Assembly (NCBI GenBank): GCA_035626475.1
Contig: DASPNP010000053.1
Location: 186,001-250,000, forward strand
Length of the DNA: 64,000 nucleotides
Source: DASPKT01 sp035626475
GTDB lineage: Bacteria > Pseudomonadota > Alphaproteobacteria > Azospirillales > Azospirillaceae
Direction: 5' to 3'
In this document: piece after piece, positions 50,921-59,621 of the stretch
Position numbering within the stretch: the stretch's first letter is position 1
Layout of the letters: each line of letters starts with the position of its first letter
The notes under the pieces: generated by a model
What the model was told of the DNA's origin: nothing
The model's database searches: none
The model's input: the letters and a program-made list of their open reading frames with translations, nothing else
Translations under genes and position numbers: made by a program

Positions 50921-51818
50921 CCAGACCATCGTTGCCCTGTATGACGACCAAGCCGCCGCTTCGCGGGTGCTGCAGGAACTGCACTCCGCCGGCTTCGACC
51001 GCGGAGACTTCTGGATTTCCGGGAGCAGCTCCGGCGGCGCGATCGGCGGCCGGCTGTCCTCGCTGGCCAGCGACTTCTCCAGCGGTTCCGGCCGGGTGTC
51101 GTCGCTGACCCGCCTCGGCGTGCCGCAGTCCGATGCTGAAATCTATGCCGAGGGCGTGCGCCGCGGCGGCGCGCTGCTGGTGGGTGTGGTCGATGACGAC
51201 GAGAGCACCCGCGCGCTCGACATTATCGAGCGCCACGGCCCGACCGACATCGACGAGCGCGGCCGCTTCTTCCGTGAGAGCGGCTGGTCCGGCTATGACC
51301 ACAGCGCCATCGACTACACCAGCGAGCAGACGCTCGCCGAGCGCAGCCGCTACTCCAGCTACGGCACCGGCCTGGGCGCCGCCGCCTCCGGTCTGCGCGA
51401 CACCAACCGCGCCGGCACCGAGGAGCACATTCCGATCGTCGAGGAGAACCTCGAGGTCGGCAAGCGGGCCGTCGAGCGCGGCGGCGTCCGTGTCCACACT
51501 CGCCTGGTCGAGACGCCGGTCGAGCAGTCCGTGACGCTGCGCGACGAGACGGTCAGCGTCGAGCGGCGCGCCGTCGACCGCCCGATCGGCGACATCCCGG
51601 CCGACGCGCTGCGCGAGCGCTCGATCGAGGTGACCGAGACGGACGAGGTCCCGGTCGTCGCCAAGTCGGCCCACATCCGCGAGGAGGTGGTGATCCGCAA
51701 GGACGTGCAGGAGCGCGCCGAGACGGTCCGCGACACGGTCCGCCACACCGAGGTCGACATCGACAAGACCGACGGCGGCATCACGCGCGACGACATCAAC
51801 CGCCGCGACCGCACCTGA
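50913..51818 (+). CDS. DUF2382 stress protein with N-terminal general-stress (GSP17M-like) domain
   Basis: A 301-aa protein. Residues about 1-110 resemble the general-stress 17M-type N-terminal domain (IVALYDDQAAASRVLQELHS, YAEGVRRGGALLVGVVDDDE). A Ser/Gly-rich spacer precedes a DUF2382 domain (EEHIPIVEENLEVGKRAVER, EVTETDEVPVVAKSAHIREE) and a charged tail. The domain is paralogous to the preceding gene. The ATG at 50913 has GAAGGAG upstream. The pair probably acts in stress tolerance; the mechanism is unknown. Confidence 0.82.
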   Translation: MTDQTIVALYDDQAAASRVLQELHSAGFDRGDFWISGSSSGGAIGGRLSSLASDFSSGSGRVSSLTRLGVPQSDAEIYAEGVRRGGALLVGVVDDDESTRALDIIERHGPTDIDERGRFFRESGWSGYDHSAIDYTSEQTLAERSRYSSYGTGLGAAASGLRDTNRAGTEEHIPIVEENLEVGKRAVERGGVRVHTRLVETPVEQSVTLRDETVSVERRAVDRPIGDIPADALRERSIEVTETDEVPVVAKSAHIREEVVIRKDVQERAETVRDTVRHTEVDIDKTDGGITRDDINRRDRT

Positions 51819-51843
51819 GCGGCCGCGACGGCTTGAAACGGAG

Positions 51844-51873
51844 CGGGGCGCCCAGCGATGGGCGCCCCGTTTT
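51844..51873 (+). terminator. rho-independent terminator of the DUF2382 operon
   Basis: A 10-bp perfect stem (CGGGGCGCCC with GGGCGCCCCG) with a 6-nt loop is followed by TTTT, 25 bp after the stop codon. Confidence 0.9.
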
Positions 51874-51919
51874 CCGTTGCGGCTTCATTAGGCTGTGCCA
51901 GGGTGGGGCTGATCCGTGC

Positions 51920-51948
51920 TGCGTCCTTCGACAAGCTCAGGATGAGGG
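51920..51948 (-). repeat. dispersed repeat, copy 1 (inverted)
   Basis: Contains GTCCTTCGACAAGCTCAGGA, the reverse complement of the unit in copies 2 and 3. This TCCTGAGC(C/T)TGTCGAAGGA element is a very common intergenic repeat in alphaproteobacteria. Confidence 0.85.
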
Positions 51949-52017
51949 AGGGGGGATGCCAGGCACTCCTGGTTTCAACCCGCTCGGCGTTGGCCGGGAG
52001 CAGCACCCGCCCCCCTT

Positions 52018-52042
52018 CATCCTGAGCTTGTCGAAGGACGCA
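52018..52042 (+). repeat. dispersed repeat, copy 2
   Basis: CATCCTGAGCTTGTCGAAGG followed by ACGCA. It pairs with copy 1 as a perfect inverted repeat and could form a large hairpin. Confidence 0.85.
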
Positions 52043-52084
52043 CACCGCCAACGCCGCAAGAGACGGGAGCAGCTAACCCATCCT

Positions 52085-52109
52085 CATCCTGAGCCTGTCG
52101 AAGGACGCA
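52085..52109 (+). repeat. dispersed repeat, copy 3
   Basis: CATCCTGAGCCTGTCGAAGG followed by ACGCA; it differs from copy 2 by one base (C for T). It lies 31 bp from the stop of the EAL protein gene. Confidence 0.85.
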
Positions 52110-52140
52110 CTCCATCAACGCTGCCACAGGCAACCCAGCC

Positions 52141-53463
52141 TCACCCCGCGAGGTAGGCGGCGAAGGCGTCGACAGCCAGCGGCTTGGCGAAGAGGTAGCC
52201 CTGGCCTTCCTCCACCCCGAGGTCGCGCAGCATGTCCAGCTGCGTCGGCGTCTCGATGCCCTCGGCCACGACCTTCAGCCCCATGGCGCGCGCCATGGCG
52301 ACGATGGCGTGGACGATGTGGCGGGTGTTGGTGTCCTCGACCATGTCCTTGATGAACTTGCGGTCGATCTTCAGGCAGTCCAGCGGCAGGTCGCGCAGGT
52401 AGGACAGCGACGAGTAGCCGGTGCCGAAATCGTCCAGCGCGAGCGCCACGCCGCGGTCGGCGATCCAGCGCATCTGCTTCAGCGCACCGTCGAGATCCTG
52501 CGGCAGGACCGATTCGGTGATCTCCAGCTGCAGCAGGTGCGGCGGGATGGCCGTCTCCTGCAGCAGCACGTCGATCAGGGCCGGCAGGTGGCCGGAGCGG
52601 AACTGCCGCTCCGACACGTTCACCGCGATCTGCGTCGGTGCCATGCCGGCGTCCAGCCAGGTCCGCACCTGCGTGCAGGCCTGGCGCAGCACCCACTCGC
52701 CGATCGGCACGATCAGGCCGGTATCCTCGGCCGTGGGGATGAACTCGCCGGGCCCGATGATCCCGCGCTTCGGGTGCTGCCAGCGCAGCAGCGCCTCGCC
52801 GCCGATCGGGCTGCCGTCGGCGATGGAGACCTTGGGCTGGTAATGGACCAGGAACGCCTCGTCCCGGATCGCCTCGCGCAGCTCGTCCTCCAGCAGCAGC
52901 CGCTGCTTCAGCACGTCGCGCATGGGCGCCTGGAAATGCAGGTAGCTGGCGGTCCCCGAGCGCTTGGCCTCGCCCAGCGCCACGGCCGCATGGCGGATCA
53001 ACGCCTCGCCGTCGGTGCCGTCCTCCGGCGAGACCGCGAGGCCGATCTTGGCGCCGACGAAGAAGCGGCGGCCGTCCAGCTCCACCGGCTCGGCGATGCG
53101 CGAGGCCAGCGCCGAGGCGGTGAACAGCGCCTTGCCGGCATGCTGCAGGTCGGGCAGGAAAACGGCGAAGCGCGTCTCGCCGAAGCGGGAGACGAGATCG
53201 CCGCGCCCACAGGCTGCCTCGACGCGGGTCGCCAGCTGCGCCATCACCCGGTCGGCCGGCGCCTGGCCCAGGACCTTGAAGAGCTGCGCCAGCCGGTCGA
53301 TCTCGACCATCAGCAGTCCGGCGATCATCCGCCCACCGCTCTCGTTCATGGTCCCGGCGACCCGCCGCATGAAGGGGCGGCGGTCGAGCAGCCCGGTCAC
53401 GGGATCCCTTGGATCCTGGCCGGCGGTGGCCGGCGGCAGCTCGGTGCTGAGGGGAGGTGTCAC
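52141..53463 (-). CDS. degenerate GGDEF - EAL c-di-GMP phosphodiesterase
   Basis: A 440-aa cytoplasmic protein. Residues about 20-180 form a GGDEF-type domain whose signature is GETRF (residues 95-99), so cyclase activity is unlikely; it may bind GTP or regulate. Residues about 190-435 are an EAL domain with EALLRW (223-228), NVSERQF, LEITES, DDFGTGYSSLSYL, KIDRKFI, EGIET and GQGYLFAKP, all catalytic elements present. It should hydrolyse cyclic di-GMP. No membrane or sensor domain precedes. The PilZ protein at 9027 is a possible effector in the same network. The start is the ATG at 53463. Confidence 0.9.
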   Translation of the reverse strand: MTPPLSTELPPATAGQDPRDPVTGLLDRRPFMRRVAGTMNESGGRMIAGLLMVEIDRLAQLFKVLGQAPADRVMAQLATRVEAACGRGDLVSRFGETRFAVFLPDLQHAGKALFTASALASRIAEPVELDGRRFFVGAKIGLAVSPEDGTDGEALIRHAAVALGEAKRSGTASYLHFQAPMRDVLKQRLLLEDELREAIRDEAFLVHYQPKVSIADGSPIGGEALLRWQHPKRGIIGPGEFIPTAEDTGLIVPIGEWVLRQACTQVRTWLDAGMAPTQIAVNVSERQFRSGHLPALIDVLLQETAIPPHLLQLEITESVLPQDLDGALKQMRWIADRGVALALDDFGTGYSSLSYLRDLPLDCLKIDRKFIKDMVEDTNTRHIVHAIVAMARAMGLKVVAEGIETPTQLDMLRDLGVEEGQGYLFAKPLAVDAFAAYLAG

Positions 53464-53594
53464 GAAGCCATGCCCGGATACGGTCCTTGCGGACGAAAGC
53501 CCGCCCCCTGCCGAAGGGCCGGCCTCCCATCTTACCGGCAGGATGGCCGCGTTACACTAAAAAGACCCTATGCCCTAGGTACTAAATAGATGCT

Positions 53595-53606
53595 GTCCTT
53601 AAGGAC
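53595..53606. other. 12-bp perfect palindrome upstream of ilvD
   Basis: GTCCTTAAGGAC is a perfect dyad in a short AT-rich patch (53555-53610) between the divergent EAL gene and ilvD. It could be an operator for a dimeric regulator. No matching second copy was seen. Confidence 0.35.
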
Positions 53607-53742
53607 TTTTGGCCTGTGCCGGTCGGGGGAGGGGGTTGCGCGGCGCGGGGGTTTGCTTCGCCGCTCCAGGTCGATATGCTCGGGTCGTTGCCGGAATGGG
53701 CAGCGAAATGGAACTTTCTTTCGATTGGGGATGACGGGACCG

Positions 53743-55467
53743 ATGTCGAGCAAGAACTGGGACAAGTCGAAGCTGCCGAGCCGCCATGTGTCCGTCGGCC
53801 CCGAGCGCGCCCCGCACCGGTCCTACTACTACGCCATGGGCATGACGGAGGAGGAGATCAACCGGCCCTTCGTCGGCGTCGCCACCTGCTGGAACGAGGC
53901 CGCGCCCTGCAACATCTCGCTGGCCCGCCAGGCGCAGGCGGTGAAGAAGGGCGTGAAGGCGGCCGAAGGCACGCCGCGCGAGTTCACCACCATCACGGTC
54001 ACCGACGGCATCGCCATGGGCCACCAGGGCATGAAGTCCTCGCTGGTCAGCCGCGACTGCATCGCCGATTCGGTCGAGCTGACCATGCGCGGCCATTGCT
54101 ATGACGCGCTGGTGGGCCTCGCCGGCTGCGACAAGTCGCTGCCCGGGATGATGATGGCCATGGTGCGCCTGAACGTGCCGTCGGTCTTCATGTATGGCGG
54201 CTCCATCCTGCCCGGCAAGTTCAAGGGCAAGGACGTGACCGTGCAGGACGTGTTCGAGGCCGTGGGCGCCCATAGCGCCGGCCGCATGAGCCCCGACGAG
54301 CTGAAGGCGCTCGAATGCGTCGCCTGCCCGTCGGCCGGGGCCTGCGGCGGCCAGTACACCGCCAACACCATGGCCTGCGTCTCCGAGGCGATCGGGCTGG
54401 CGCTGCCCGGCTCGGCCGGTGCGCCGGCGCCCTATGAGAGCCGCGACGAATATGCCGAGGCGTCCGGCCGCGCCGTCATGAAGCTGCTGGAGACGGGGCT
54501 GCGTCCGCGTGACATCGTCACCCGCAAGGCGCTGGAGAACGCCGCCGTCATCGTCGCGGCCTCGGGCGGCTCCACCAACGCGGCGCTGCACCTGCCGGCG
54601 ATCGCCCATGAGGCCGGCATCGACTTCGACCTGCACGCCGTGGCCGAGGTGTTCAAGCGCACCCCCTACATCGCCGACCTGAAGCCGGGCGGGCGCTACG
54701 TCGCCAAGGACATGCACGATGTCGGCGGCGTGCCGGTGCTGATGAAGGCGCTGCTCGACGGCGGCTACCTGCATGGCGACTGCATCACCGTCACCGGCAA
54801 GACCATCGCCGAGAACCTCGCCGATATCAGCTTCCCCGCCGGCCAGGACGTGATCCGCAGCACCCGGGACCCGCTGTCGCCCACCGGCGGCGTCGTCGGC
54901 CTGCGCGGCAATCTGGCGCCGGAGGGTGCCATCGTGAAGGTCGCGGGCATGAAGAACCTGCGCTTCTCCGGCCCGGCCCGCTGCTTCGACAGCGAGGAGG
55001 CGGCCTTCGCCGCCGTGGAGCGCCGCGAGTACAAGGAAGGCGAGGTGCTGGTCATCCGCTACGAGGGGCCGAAGGGCGGTCCCGGCATGCGCGAGATGCT
55101 GTCCACCACCGCCGCCCTCTACGGCCAGGGCATGGGCGACAAGGTGGCGCTGATTACCGACGGTCGCTTCTCCGGCGCCACCCGCGGCTTCTGCATCGGG
55201 CATGTCGGGCCCGAGGCGGCCATCGGCGGCCCGATCGGCCTGCTGCGCGACGGCGACGTCATCACCATCGACGCGAACACCGGCGAGCTGTCGGTCGCGC
55301 TCTCCGACGCCGAGCTGGCGGAGCGGCGGAAGGCATGGCAGCCGCGCGGCCACGACTTCAATTCCGGCGCGCTCTGGAAATACGCCCAGATCGTCGGCCC
55401 GGCGGAGAAGGGGGCGGTGACCCATCCCGGCGGCAAGGCGGAGACGCACGTCTACGCCGACATCTGA
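53743..55467 (+). CDS. ilvD: dihydroxy-acid dehydratase
   Basis: A 574-aa iron-sulfur dehydratase of the branched-chain amino acid pathway. Cluster-binding Cys are in ATCWNEAAPCN, GCDKSLPGMMMA and CPSAGACGGQYTANTM. Further family motifs are TDGIAMGHQGMKSSL, ASGGSTNAALHLPAIAHEAG and ALITDGRFSGATRGFCIGHV. It converts dihydroxy acids to 2-keto acids of valine and isoleucine. Start choice: ATG at 53743 (MSSKNWDKSKLPSRH) rather than 53731 or further upstream. It is followed by an unrelated DUF218 gene 18 bp away. Confidence 0.95.
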   Translation: MSSKNWDKSKLPSRHVSVGPERAPHRSYYYAMGMTEEEINRPFVGVATCWNEAAPCNISLARQAQAVKKGVKAAEGTPREFTTITVTDGIAMGHQGMKSSLVSRDCIADSVELTMRGHCYDALVGLAGCDKSLPGMMMAMVRLNVPSVFMYGGSILPGKFKGKDVTVQDVFEAVGAHSAGRMSPDELKALECVACPSAGACGGQYTANTMACVSEAIGLALPGSAGAPAPYESRDEYAEASGRAVMKLLETGLRPRDIVTRKALENAAVIVAASGGSTNAALHLPAIAHEAGIDFDLHAVAEVFKRTPYIADLKPGGRYVAKDMHDVGGVPVLMKALLDGGYLHGDCITVTGKTIAENLADISFPAGQDVIRSTRDPLSPTGGVVGLRGNLAPEGAIVKVAGMKNLRFSGPARCFDSEEAAFAAVERREYKEGEVLVIRYEGPKGGPGMREMLSTTAALYGQGMGDKVALITDGRFSGATRGFCIGHVGPEAAIGGPIGLLRDGDVITIDANTGELSVALSDAELAERRKAWQPRGHDFNSGALWKYAQIVGPAEKGAVTHPGGKAETHVYADI

Positions 55468-55485
55468 GCCCGGGCCGGCGACGGC

Positions 55486-56280
55486 ATGTCCTTCCTGCTG
55501 TCCAAGCTGCTGTGGGGCCTGGCGGCGCCCGGCAACCTGCTGCTCCTCCTCCTGGTGATAGGCCTCGGCCTGCTGGCCTGGGGGAAGCGGCGGGCGGGCT
55601 GGGCGCTGTCGGGCGGCGCGGCGGCGCTGCTGGTCGTCGCGGCGGTGCTGCCGGTCGGCGGCTGGCTGGCCCGGCCGCTGGAGCAGCGCTTCGCCGCGCC
55701 CGACCCGCTTCCGGAGCGGGTCGACGGCATCATCGTGCTGGGCGGAGGGGTCGATCCGCTGGCGTCGGCCGAGAGCGGCCGGCCGGAGCTGAACGCCGCC
55801 GCCGAGCGGATGCTGGCGCTCCCCTGGCTTGGCAGGCGCTATCCCGAGGCCAAGCTGGTCTTCTCCGGCGGATCGGGCCGCGTGCTGGATCCCGACCTCA
55901 GCGAGGCGCGGGTGGCGGACCTGACCTGGCAATGGGTGGGCATGCCCACCGACCGGGTCATCGCCGAGGACCGGTCGCGCAACACCTGGGAGAACGCCGT
56001 GCTCACCCGCGAGATGGTGCGCCCGGCGGAGGGGGAGGTCTGGCTGCTGGTGACCTCCGCCATGCACATGCCCCGCGCCATCGGCTGCTTCCGCGCCGCC
56101 GGCTGGCCGCCGATGCTGCCCTATCCGGTCGATCTGCGCACCACGCGGGCGGAGCTGGGCCGCGTCGGAGTCGATCTGGGCGGCGGGCTGGAGCGGCTGA
56201 ACGAGGCGGCGCGGGAGTGGGCGGGCCTGATCGCCTACCGGCTGATGGGCCGTACCGACTCGCTGTTTCCCGCCCCCTGA
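55486..56280 (+). CDS. YdcF/SanA/ElyC-like DUF218 membrane protein
   Basis: A 264-aa protein with two N-terminal transmembrane helices (NLLLLLLVIGLGLLAWG and GAAALLVVAAVLPVGGWLA). A DUF218 domain follows with DGIIVLGGGVD, AKLVFSGGSG, DRSRNTWENAVLT and LLVTSAMHMPRAIGCFRAAG. ElyC and SanA relatives affect envelope integrity and lipid carrier use. It starts 18 bp after ilvD and precedes cell-wall enzyme genes, which suits an envelope role. The reaction is unknown. Confidence 0.88.
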   Translation: MSFLLSKLLWGLAAPGNLLLLLLVIGLGLLAWGKRRAGWALSGGAAALLVVAAVLPVGGWLARPLEQRFAAPDPLPERVDGIIVLGGGVDPLASAESGRPELNAAAERMLALPWLGRRYPEAKLVFSGGSGRVLDPDLSEARVADLTWQWVGMPTDRVIAEDRSRNTWENAVLTREMVRPAEGEVWLLVTSAMHMPRAIGCFRAAGWPPMLPYPVDLRTTRAELGRVGVDLGGGLERLNEAAREWAGLIAYRLMGRTDSLFPAP

Positions 56281-56397
56281 AGGTCCCGCCGATCCAACCG
56301 GCCGTGACATCGGGCGGCGGGGCGCCGCGCGCCATTGCCGGGGCGGGGCGGCTATGGCAGAACCGCCTCGGCATTAACCATTCCGGTGCGGACCCCC

Positions 56398-57381
56398 ATG
56401 CGCAAGACGCGGACTCTCTGGCTGGCGGCGCTTCTCGGCGCCGGGCTGCTCGCGGCGCCGGCGCATGCCGCCCAGGATTTCCAGGTGTGGCTGGGCGAGC
56501 TGCGCGCCGAGGCGGCAGCGCGCGGCGTGTCGCAGGCGACGCTGGACGCGGCGCTGACGGGCGTGCAGCCGATCCCGCGCGTCATCGAGCTGGACCGCCG
56601 CCAGCCCGAGGGCACCATCACCTTCGCCACCTACGTCACGCGGGTCATCAGCGACGCCAGGGTTAAGAAGGGCCGCGAGATGATGCGGCAGCACCGGGCG
56701 GTGCTGGAGGAGGTGGGGCGCCGCTACGGGGTGCAGCCGCGCTTCATCGTGGCGCTATGGGCCATCGAGACCAGCTTCGGCGCCAACCAGGGCGGCTTCA
56801 AGGTGGTGGACGCGCTGGCGACCCTGGCCCATGACGGCCGCCGCAGCGCCTATTTCCGCCGCGAGCTGCTGGACGCGCTGACCATCCTGGAGCAGGACCA
56901 TATCGAGCCTTCGGTCATGAAGGGCTCCTGGGCCGGCGCCATGGGCCAGTGCCAGTTCATGCCGTCCAGCTTCCTGAAGTACGCCCAGGACTTCAACGGC
57001 GACGGCAAGCGCGACATCTGGGGCACGACGGCGGATGTCTTCGCCTCGGCCGCCAAGTACCTCTCCACCGTCGGCTGGAACCCGGACCAGAACTGGGGCC
57101 GCGAGGTGAAGCTGCCGAAGAAGTCCTTCGACGCGGCCGCCGTGGCCGGGCTGGACAAGGCGCGGACGCTGACCGACTGGTCCAAGATGGGGGTGCGGCG
57201 CATCGACGGAAAGCCGCTGTCCAAGCAGGACCTCAAGGCGGCGCTGATCATTCCGGACGGCCCGAGCGGCCGCGCCTTCCTGGTCTATGACAACTACCGG
57301 ACCATCATGGATTGGAACCGGTCTACCTACTTCGCGACGACGGTGGGGCTTCTGGCTGACCGTATTGGCGATGGACGCTGA
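56398..57381 (+). CDS. lytic murein transglycosylase (MltB-like)
   Basis: A 327-aa periplasmic enzyme with a signal peptide (LWLAALLGAGLLAAPAHA). The MltB/SLT catalytic Glu is in ALWAIETSFGANQGGF, followed by GSWAGAMGQCQFMPSSFLKY and DFNGDGKRDIWGTTADVFAS. It cleaves glycan strands to leave 1,6-anhydroMurNAc ends. It lacks the C-terminal peptidoglycan-binding domain seen in many relatives, which explains its shorter length. rlpA and dacA follow, forming a wall-remodelling set. Confidence 0.92.
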   Translation: MRKTRTLWLAALLGAGLLAAPAHAAQDFQVWLGELRAEAAARGVSQATLDAALTGVQPIPRVIELDRRQPEGTITFATYVTRVISDARVKKGREMMRQHRAVLEEVGRRYGVQPRFIVALWAIETSFGANQGGFKVVDALATLAHDGRRSAYFRRELLDALTILEQDHIEPSVMKGSWAGAMGQCQFMPSSFLKYAQDFNGDGKRDIWGTTADVFASAAKYLSTVGWNPDQNWGREVKLPKKSFDAAAVAGLDKARTLTDWSKMGVRRIDGKPLSKQDLKAALIIPDGPSGRAFLVYDNYRTIMDWNRSTYFATTVGLLADRIGDGR

Positions 57382-57425
57382 GCTGTTGTAGGGTGCGAAC
57401 CACAATCGGTTGGGGTAGCGTGCGC

Positions 57426-58403
57426 ATGCGCTGGACAGATGTAGTGAAGCGGGTAGGGTCTCTCGGGCTCGTCCTGATGCTTGCGGCCTGCGCCACCAAG
57501 GCGCCGCCGCCACCGCCGCCCGCGCCCGCGCCGCAGGCCGAGGTGCTGCCGCCCGGCGGCATCTACAAGGTCGGGAATCCCTACCAGATCAACGGCGTCT
57601 GGTACTATCCGGCGGTCGACTACAACTACGACCAGACCGGCATCGCCTCCTGGTACGGCCCGGGCTTCCACAAGGAGAAGACGGCCAACGGCGAAACCTA
57701 CAACGAGAACGAGCTGACGGCCGCGCACCAGACGCTGCCGATGCCGAGCCTCGTGCGGGTCACCAACCTGGAGAATGGCCGCTCCATCGTCGTGCGCATC
57801 AACGACCGCGGCCCCTTCGCCGCCGGTCGCATCATCGACATGTCGCGCCGCGGCGCGCAGCTGCTGGGGTTCGAACAGCAGGGCACGGCCAAGGTCCGCA
57901 TCCAGATCCTGGCGGATGAGAGCCGCGCCATCGCCGCCGCCGCCCAGCGCATCACGCCGGCCACGCAGATGGCCGATGTCGGCAGCCCGGCGCCGCAGGC
58001 CGCCCCGCGCCCGAAGGTGCAGGTCGAGGGCGTGGCGCTGCCGCCCGCCGGCCAGGCTCCGGCCGGTGTGACCGAGCGCAAGATCGAGGCGCCGACCACG
58101 GTCGCCGGCGCCACCGACCCGAACGGCCGCTTCCTGCCGGCGCCCGTCGTGCAGCAGCTGCCCGTGGGCGGCGCCAAGAAGATCTATGTGCAGGCCGGCG
58201 CCTTCACCATCTATGACAACGCCAACAAGCTGCGCGCCAAGCTCACCCCGATGGGGCCGAGCTTCATCTCGCCGCAGACGGTGAACGGCACGCAGTTCTT
58301 CCGGGTGCGCGTGGGCCCGCTGGAGAGCGTGGCGCAGGCCGACGCGATCCTGGCGCGCGTGCTGGCGGACGGCAACAACGGCGCCCGCGTGGTGGTCGAC
58401 TGA
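57426..58403 (+). CDS. rlpA: RlpA-like septal ring lytic transglycosylase lipoprotein (DPBB + SPOR)
   Basis: A 325-aa lipoprotein. The lipobox is MLAAC with Cys at residue 22, followed by a Pro-rich stretch. The double-psi barrel domain has TGIASWYGPGFHKEKTANGE and VVRINDRGPFAAGRIIDMSR. A 100-residue linker leads to a C-terminal SPOR domain (IYVQAGAFTIYDNANKLRAK) that binds denuded glycan at division sites. In-frame GTG codons at 57393 and 57420 are alternatives to the ATG at 57426. It precedes dacA. Confidence 0.92.
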   Translation: MRWTDVVKRVGSLGLVLMLAACATKAPPPPPPAPAPQAEVLPPGGIYKVGNPYQINGVWYYPAVDYNYDQTGIASWYGPGFHKEKTANGETYNENELTAAHQTLPMPSLVRVTNLENGRSIVVRINDRGPFAAGRIIDMSRRGAQLLGFEQQGTAKVRIQILADESRAIAAAAQRITPATQMADVGSPAPQAAPRPKVQVEGVALPPAGQAPAGVTERKIEAPTTVAGATDPNGRFLPAPVVQQLPVGGAKKIYVQAGAFTIYDNANKLRAKLTPMGPSFISPQTVNGTQFFRVRVGPLESVAQADAILARVLADGNNGARVVVD

Positions 58404-58468
58404 ACGGTCGGCCGATAGTGCGGGCGCTGCGGAGTTTGAACAGGACCATGGCTGAGGGAACGGTTCCG

Positions 58469-59617
58469 ATGAGTGTCGCCATCCATCTGAGGCGCGCGCT
58501 GGGCGCGCTGGTGATCCTGGCCGCCGCCGCGCTGCCGGCGTCGGCGGCGCCGTCGATCGAGACCATCGCCCGCGAGGCGGTGCTGATCGACGCCACCACG
58601 GGCACGGTCCTGTTCGAGAAGAACGCCAACGCCCGCATGCCGACCTCCTCGATGAGCAAGGTCATGACCATGTACATGGTCTTCGACCGGCTGAAGGCGG
58701 GCCGCCTGTCGCTGGACGACAAGCTGCCGGTCAGCGAGAACGCCTGGAAGATGCAGGGCTCCAAGACCTGGGTGGAGCTGGGCAACACGGTGCGGGTCGA
58801 GGATCTGATCCGCGGCGTCATCATCCAATCCGGCAACGACGCCTCGATCGTGCTGGCCGAGGGGCTGGCCGGCACCGAGCAGGCCTTCGCCGCCGCCATG
58901 ACCAAGCGCGCCCACGAGATGGGCATGAAGGACAGCAACTTCATGAACTCGACCGGCTGGCCGGACGAGAACCACTATTCCACCGCGCACGACCTGGCGA
59001 TCCTGGCGCAGGCGCTGATCAAGGAATTCCCCGAGTACTACCACTACTACTCGGAGACGGAGTTCACCTACCACGGCATCAAGCAGGGCAACCGCAACCC
59101 GCTGCTGTACCGGAACATGGGCGTGGACGGGCTGAAGACCGGCCACACCGAGATCGCCGGCTACGGCCTGATCGCATCGGGCCAGCGCAACGGCCGCCGC
59201 CTGATCCTGGTGGTCAACGGCCTGCCCAACATGCAGGCCCGCGCCGATGAGAGCGCCCGGCTGCTGGAGTGGGGCTTCCGCGAGTTCGACACCTACGCCT
59301 TCTTCAAGTCCGGCGACACGGTCGACAGCTTCCCGGTCTGGCTGGGCGAGCAGGAGCAGGTGCCGCTGGTGGCCGAGGGCGACATCAAGCTGACGCTGAC
59401 CCGCGAGCAGCGCCGCAACATCCAGGTCGCCGTCGTCGGCGAGGCCCCGGTGCCGGCCCCGATCGCCAAGGGCACCAAGCTCGCGACGCTGCGCGTCACC
59501 GGGCCGGACATCAAGACGGTGGAGATCCCGCTGGTCGCCGGCGCCGACGTGGCCCAGCTCGGCTTCGGTGGCCGCATCGCCGCCGCCGCGCGCCACTTCA
59601 TCTCCGGCACGCCCTGA
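58469..59617 (+). CDS. dacA: D-alanyl-D-alanine carboxypeptidase (DacA/DacC family)
   Basis: A 382-aa penicillin-binding protein with a signal peptide (LGALVILAAAALPASAA). Catalytic motifs are SMSK (residues 61-64), SGN (in VIIQSGNDASIVLAEG) and KTG (in GLKTGHTEIAGYG). The C-terminal beta-rich PBP5-like domain begins near SFPVWLGEQEQVPLV. It trims D-Ala from stem peptides. The ATG at 58469 follows GAGGGAAC and begins the signal peptide; 58448 is an alternative. tmk starts 4 bp after the stop. Confidence 0.93.
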   Translation: MSVAIHLRRALGALVILAAAALPASAAPSIETIAREAVLIDATTGTVLFEKNANARMPTSSMSKVMTMYMVFDRLKAGRLSLDDKLPVSENAWKMQGSKTWVELGNTVRVEDLIRGVIIQSGNDASIVLAEGLAGTEQAFAAAMTKRAHEMGMKDSNFMNSTGWPDENHYSTAHDLAILAQALIKEFPEYYHYYSETEFTYHGIKQGNRNPLLYRNMGVDGLKTGHTEIAGYGLIASGQRNGRRLILVVNGLPNMQARADESARLLEWGFREFDTYAFFKSGDTVDSFPVWLGEQEQVPLVAEGDIKLTLTREQRRNIQVAVVGEAPVPAPIAKGTKLATLRVTGPDIKTVEIPLVAGADVAQLGFGGRIAAAARHFISGTP

Positions 59618-59621
59618 TCCC

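Larger units (their letters stand above)
51819..52140. other. 322-bp gap with terminator and dispersed repeats
   Basis: This gap holds the DUF2382 operon terminator and three copies of a 25-bp repeat, one inverted relative to the others. I see no gene in it; a 107-aa frame across it consists largely of translated repeat. Confidence 0.75.

Noticed and set aside
51920..52109. Possible CRISPR array
   Set aside because: Three repeats with one inverted, irregular spacing, no cas genes and a sequence known as a dispersed intergenic repeat type.
51833..52156. 107-aa frame spanning the repeat-filled gap
   Set aside because: It consists of translated repeats and crosses a terminator; no ribosome site.
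53599..56310. 903-aa open frame antisense to ilvD and the DUF218 gene
   Set aside because: Shadow of two recognised genes; composition is repetitive Gly/Ala/Asp/His.
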